DNA of 64,000 bases, from contig JAEVLN010000009.1 in NCBI GenBank assembly GCA_018350325.1, forward strand, positions 3,113,559 to 3,177,558, in the 5' to 3' direction. The stretch comes from Globodera rostochiensis (taxonomy: Eukaryota; Nematoda; Chromadorea; Rhabditida; Heteroderidae). The notes beneath the pieces were generated by a model. The model searched no databases, was not told where the DNA came from, and was given only the letters and a program-made list of their open reading frames with translations. The translations under genes were made by a program, and so were the position numbers. This document shows, piece after piece, positions 61,214 through 64,000 of this stretch (positions are counted from its first letter, which is position 1; every line of letters starts with the position of its first letter).

Positions 61214-63494
61214 ATGAATTTTATATTTTTTTTGGTTGTTTTTATTGGCCTGACTATGAGGGCAGACGGCATCATCGAAGGAGGGTAATTACCTAATTTG
61301 ATATAATTAATGTAAAGTATAAGCGCTTGTCATTTGCAATTGTTGCCTGCTGTCCATTGAAAACAAATGCAAATTATTTTTAACTATTAATACTTTTAAA
61401 ATTATTTTAGCGATGGAACGAATGACACAAAATTGTTCGCCACCACGAAGGTTCGAATGTCTACAAATTAATTTCTGTTTTTTTCGTTTTACTAGGCCTT
61501 TCCCTTATTATTTCTATATTTTTTCTTGAAAAAAGGTTTAAAAATTGTCTGCAAATATGTTAATTGGTTCACAGTTTACGAATTTGTCAACGGTTTTGAA
61601 CCCTTAAAAATTGGGGAAACAAACGATTTCGAGCGAGATCTCGAGTCGAGATTTTTCGAGATCTCGAGACGAGATCTCGTCTCGACCGCTGAGGAATTGG
61701 ATTTTTGATTATTATTTTTGAATTTCTTTTATGCCAACTTTATTTTTCTTTTTTAAAGCCGGATAGTGGTTCGCCGCCACGAAGGTTCGAATAAAAATTA
61801 ATTTGCACCACCCTGAGATTAGAGGTCATTAGGCTTAGGCCAAAATGTTACTTAAAAAAGAAAGTCGTTTGTTCCTTAATTTTCAAAAATTCAACCGATT
61901 CAAAAACCGCTTTAAATCCTCAATTTTTATTTTATATCGACAAGTTCGTACTTTTGAAACACGATAATTAAATAACTTTCATAATTTTGCAATATTTTTA
62001 GCATTTTGAAATTCAATTCAAAAACATTTTCAAAAAATGTTGGATGGAATTTGCCAATGCTTGCCCGAATCAGACGGAGTTGATAATGCTAACGATGTCA
62101 CGAAGGAACGGCTTTGAGAACAGGATGGGCATTCGGCAAACGTGGATGAACGACTCGGTGAATTTGTGGTGAAATTTTTAAGAAAAAATTACCAAAATTT
62201 TTAACCTTGGGCAGGTCCCAGGCGAATTGATTCGTTTTTTGATCGCCGATGCCGAAGACGGGGAAGCGAACGATGTTCAGCAGAAGTTGGAGGAGGAGCA
62301 GGCGAAACATGGCGATTTGGTGTTTCTGCATGGCTTTGTCGACATTTACGCACACCTTCATTTGAAGGTAGGAATTGTACGGGACGGGAACCAGTACTGA
62401 AATGGTCAATTTTTACATTTTGGTACTGAAGTTTGTTCCGGCTATCCTTCAGAAAAGTCTCCTATTGCTGGGCGCCCGGTTTCCCCCAAAAGTCCCGGTC
62501 CCGTACAACCCTATTTGAAAGTATCCGCCAACATTGAAAGTTTTTACACAAAAAAATTAAATCAAATACAAATTTTAGTTGTTCGGCGGCTTCAAATGGC
62601 AACAATCGTTTTGTGCCAATGCCGAATGGGTGATGAAAGTGGACGACGACGCGCTGGTGCATTTGCGACGTTTGGCGCATTGGACGGAGAAAACATTCCG
62701 TCCAATTCTCGTCCAAAATCCGCTGGTGTATTTTGGAGAAATTCACCACCAATCAATTCCATTTCGAGATCCAGAAAGCAAATGGTCAGTAAAATTAATG
62801 ATGGACGCCATTCCTTTTTAATCAGCAATTCCGGTCTAACCAAAATGTTTTCGGACAACGGAACCTTTTTGGTTTACAATCCCTAAAAAAAGTATTTAAA
62901 GGGAGCCGATGACCTCAAAAAATTCGGAAATCGTCCGAGGCCTAAAAGAATTTCGGAAATTGGAATACCCGAGGTCTCAAAGTTTTTCAGAAATCGGAAT
63001 ACTCTCAAAAATCTCGGAGTCAAAAATCGGAATTCCTTGGCATACATTCAGCGATTGGAAAACTTCCACAAAAAATGAAAGTTTAAAGGTACGCCCCGAA
63101 GGAAATGTACCCCAAGGACATGTACCCCGACTTCATGCAGGGCACCGTTTATTTGACCACTCCGGCAACGATTAATGCCATTTTGTTGCATAGCGGCCAA
63201 ATTGACGGCTTTTATTTGGACGATGTGCTTTACACCGGAATTCTGGCCGAATTGGCCAATGTGACTTTGTCGGACCAGAAAAAGCACTTGATGTGGTATT
63301 TCTATGTATGGCAAATAATGTTTATGATTTTGAACATTTAAAGCAAACTTTTCCAACAGTTCGATGACTGGAGTGGCGAATGTGAAGACGGAGTGCCAAT
63401 GCCGACTGCATTTTCGGTCATTGGAACAAAACTGAGCGATTTTGAGGATCAATACGGGCGATTGAAGTCGCTAACGTGCAAGAATATGCACTAA
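61214..63494 (+). CDS. Beta-1,3-galactosyltransferase, GT31 family
   Basis: Seven exons in phase: 61,214-61,284; 61,411-61,450; 62,002-62,157; 62,215-62,367; 62,579-62,784; 63,089-63,305; 63,360-63,494, giving about 325 residues. A hydrophobic N-terminus (MNFIFFLVVFIGLTM) is a signal peptide or anchor. Family motifs in order: RRNGFENRMGIRQTWM, the FVDIYAHLHLK segment, VMKVDDDALV with the DDD metal/UDP-sugar site, YFGEIHHQSIPFRD, WYAPKEMYPKDMYPDFMQGT, and [10 protein letters not shown] near the acceptor/base region. The enzyme would add galactose or a related sugar in beta-1,3 linkage in the Golgi. The length fits the family. The donor after exon 2 (GTTCGA) is unusual, and a 26-bp near-copy of that exon end lies at 61,760. 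The exact acceptor cannot be told. Confidence 0.85.
61628..61692 (+). repeat. CGAGATCTCGAG palindromic tract in intron
   Basis: Overlapping copies of CGAGATCTCG and its neighbours form nested palindromes inside the second intron of the galactosyltransferase gene. The same CGATCGAGA/TCTCGAT wording appears in TAF1B introns near 47,400, 49,600 and 50,150. Confidence 0.7.
62476..62508 (-). repeat. Single unit of the 24-bp minisatellite in intron
   Basis: CCGGTTTCCCCCAAAAGTCC followed by CGGTCCCG is the reverse complement of one unit of the array at 56,836-58,454. It lies in the intron between exons 62,215-62,367 and 62,579-62,784. Confidence 0.9.
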
Positions 63495-64000
63495 ACGATA
63501 TCTCTTGATTATCCTTTAACTTTCAAGATGACTATCACAAAAATGAACAATCAATAGCAATCGTGCCATTCCCTTTCAGCTTAAGCGAACTCGCGTATAA
63601 TAAGTGCCTAAATTTATATTTTACATATTTAAATTTGAGTGACAATATTTTTTTCACGTTTTTTTGAAATTTTATAAATATCAAAAATAATTAATTTTTC
63701 AAAAATTTTTAAGGGTACATTTTTAGTTTTTATTGCATTTTTCTTAAGAAATTTTCTGAACAATGCTCAGAATATGAATTCTTCTTAAGAATTATTCATA
63801 AAAATTGCTGAAATATGGATTTATTATGAAAAATGGCGAATTCTCAAAAAAAGCCAACTATTCCATCTCTATTACTATTAATTACCAGAAAACCATTATG
63901 GCTGATGCCAGCTTCTAAAAATGCGGACTGCCGAAAAATGCGCGATTTGAAAATATACAAAGCATTTTTCATTCAAAAACTCAGATTGTTGTTCTGGAAA
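63495..64000. other. 3' flank, no gene
   Basis: AT-rich sequence after the galactosyltransferase stop, containing a MITE-like stretch (AAGAAATTTTC...AAGAATTATTCAT) similar to parts of 37,800. No exon-like content seen. Confidence 0.4.

Overview
The window looks like a chimera of two genomes. Positions 1 to about 1,130 and about 31,100 to 64,000 look like a nematode. Short exons are separated by AT-rich GT..AG introns in the standard code. There is an interstitial run of the nematode telomere hexamer TTAGGC, two ordinary animal genes (a Pol I factor TAF1B/Rrn7-like gene and a family-31 beta-1,3-galactosyltransferase), and a dense load of satellites and small hAT-like MITEs. At least six MITEs have exact or near-exact 8-bp target duplications.

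The block from about 1,140 to 31,080 is different: very AT-rich, no long standard-code ORF, split by a 351-N gap (30,192-30,542). Its few GC-richer stretches become sensible protein when TAA and TAG are read as glutamine and only TGA as stop, the code used by ciliates such as Tetrahymena and Oxytricha. Frames of 70 to 270 codons then appear on both strands, many with TAA/TAG inside well-formed coding stretches. One carries an FtsH/AAA-protease (M41) motif. The simplest reading is ciliate DNA joined into a nematode scaffold. Integration of foreign DNA, or decayed genes in which C-to-T change made TAA/TAG from Gln codons, are alternatives. A near-identical inverted repeat whose arms differ only by 1-2 base indels suggests unpolished long-read sequence, so frameshifts are expected there.

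Layout. 1-919: two 452-bp tandem units. 1,140-31,080: ciliate-like block. 31,500-35,200: MITEs and dispersed repeats, including a nested insertion. 35,800-41,491: a 2.7-kb tandem duplication holding a TTGGCA-type minisatellite and a MITE. 41,814-42,977: a larger MITE containing a poly-C array. 43,079-43,690: possible exons of an unrecognised gene. 44,241-53,667: the TAF1B-like gene, with one MITE in an early intron and another inside a late exon. 54,960-60,440: satellites of 63, 48 and 24 bp, with a broken copy of one galactosyltransferase exon beside the 24-bp array. 61,214-63,494: the galactosyltransferase gene. TAF1B serves rRNA transcription in the nucleolus and the galactosyltransferase serves glycan synthesis in the Golgi; nothing suggests that they are functionally linked.
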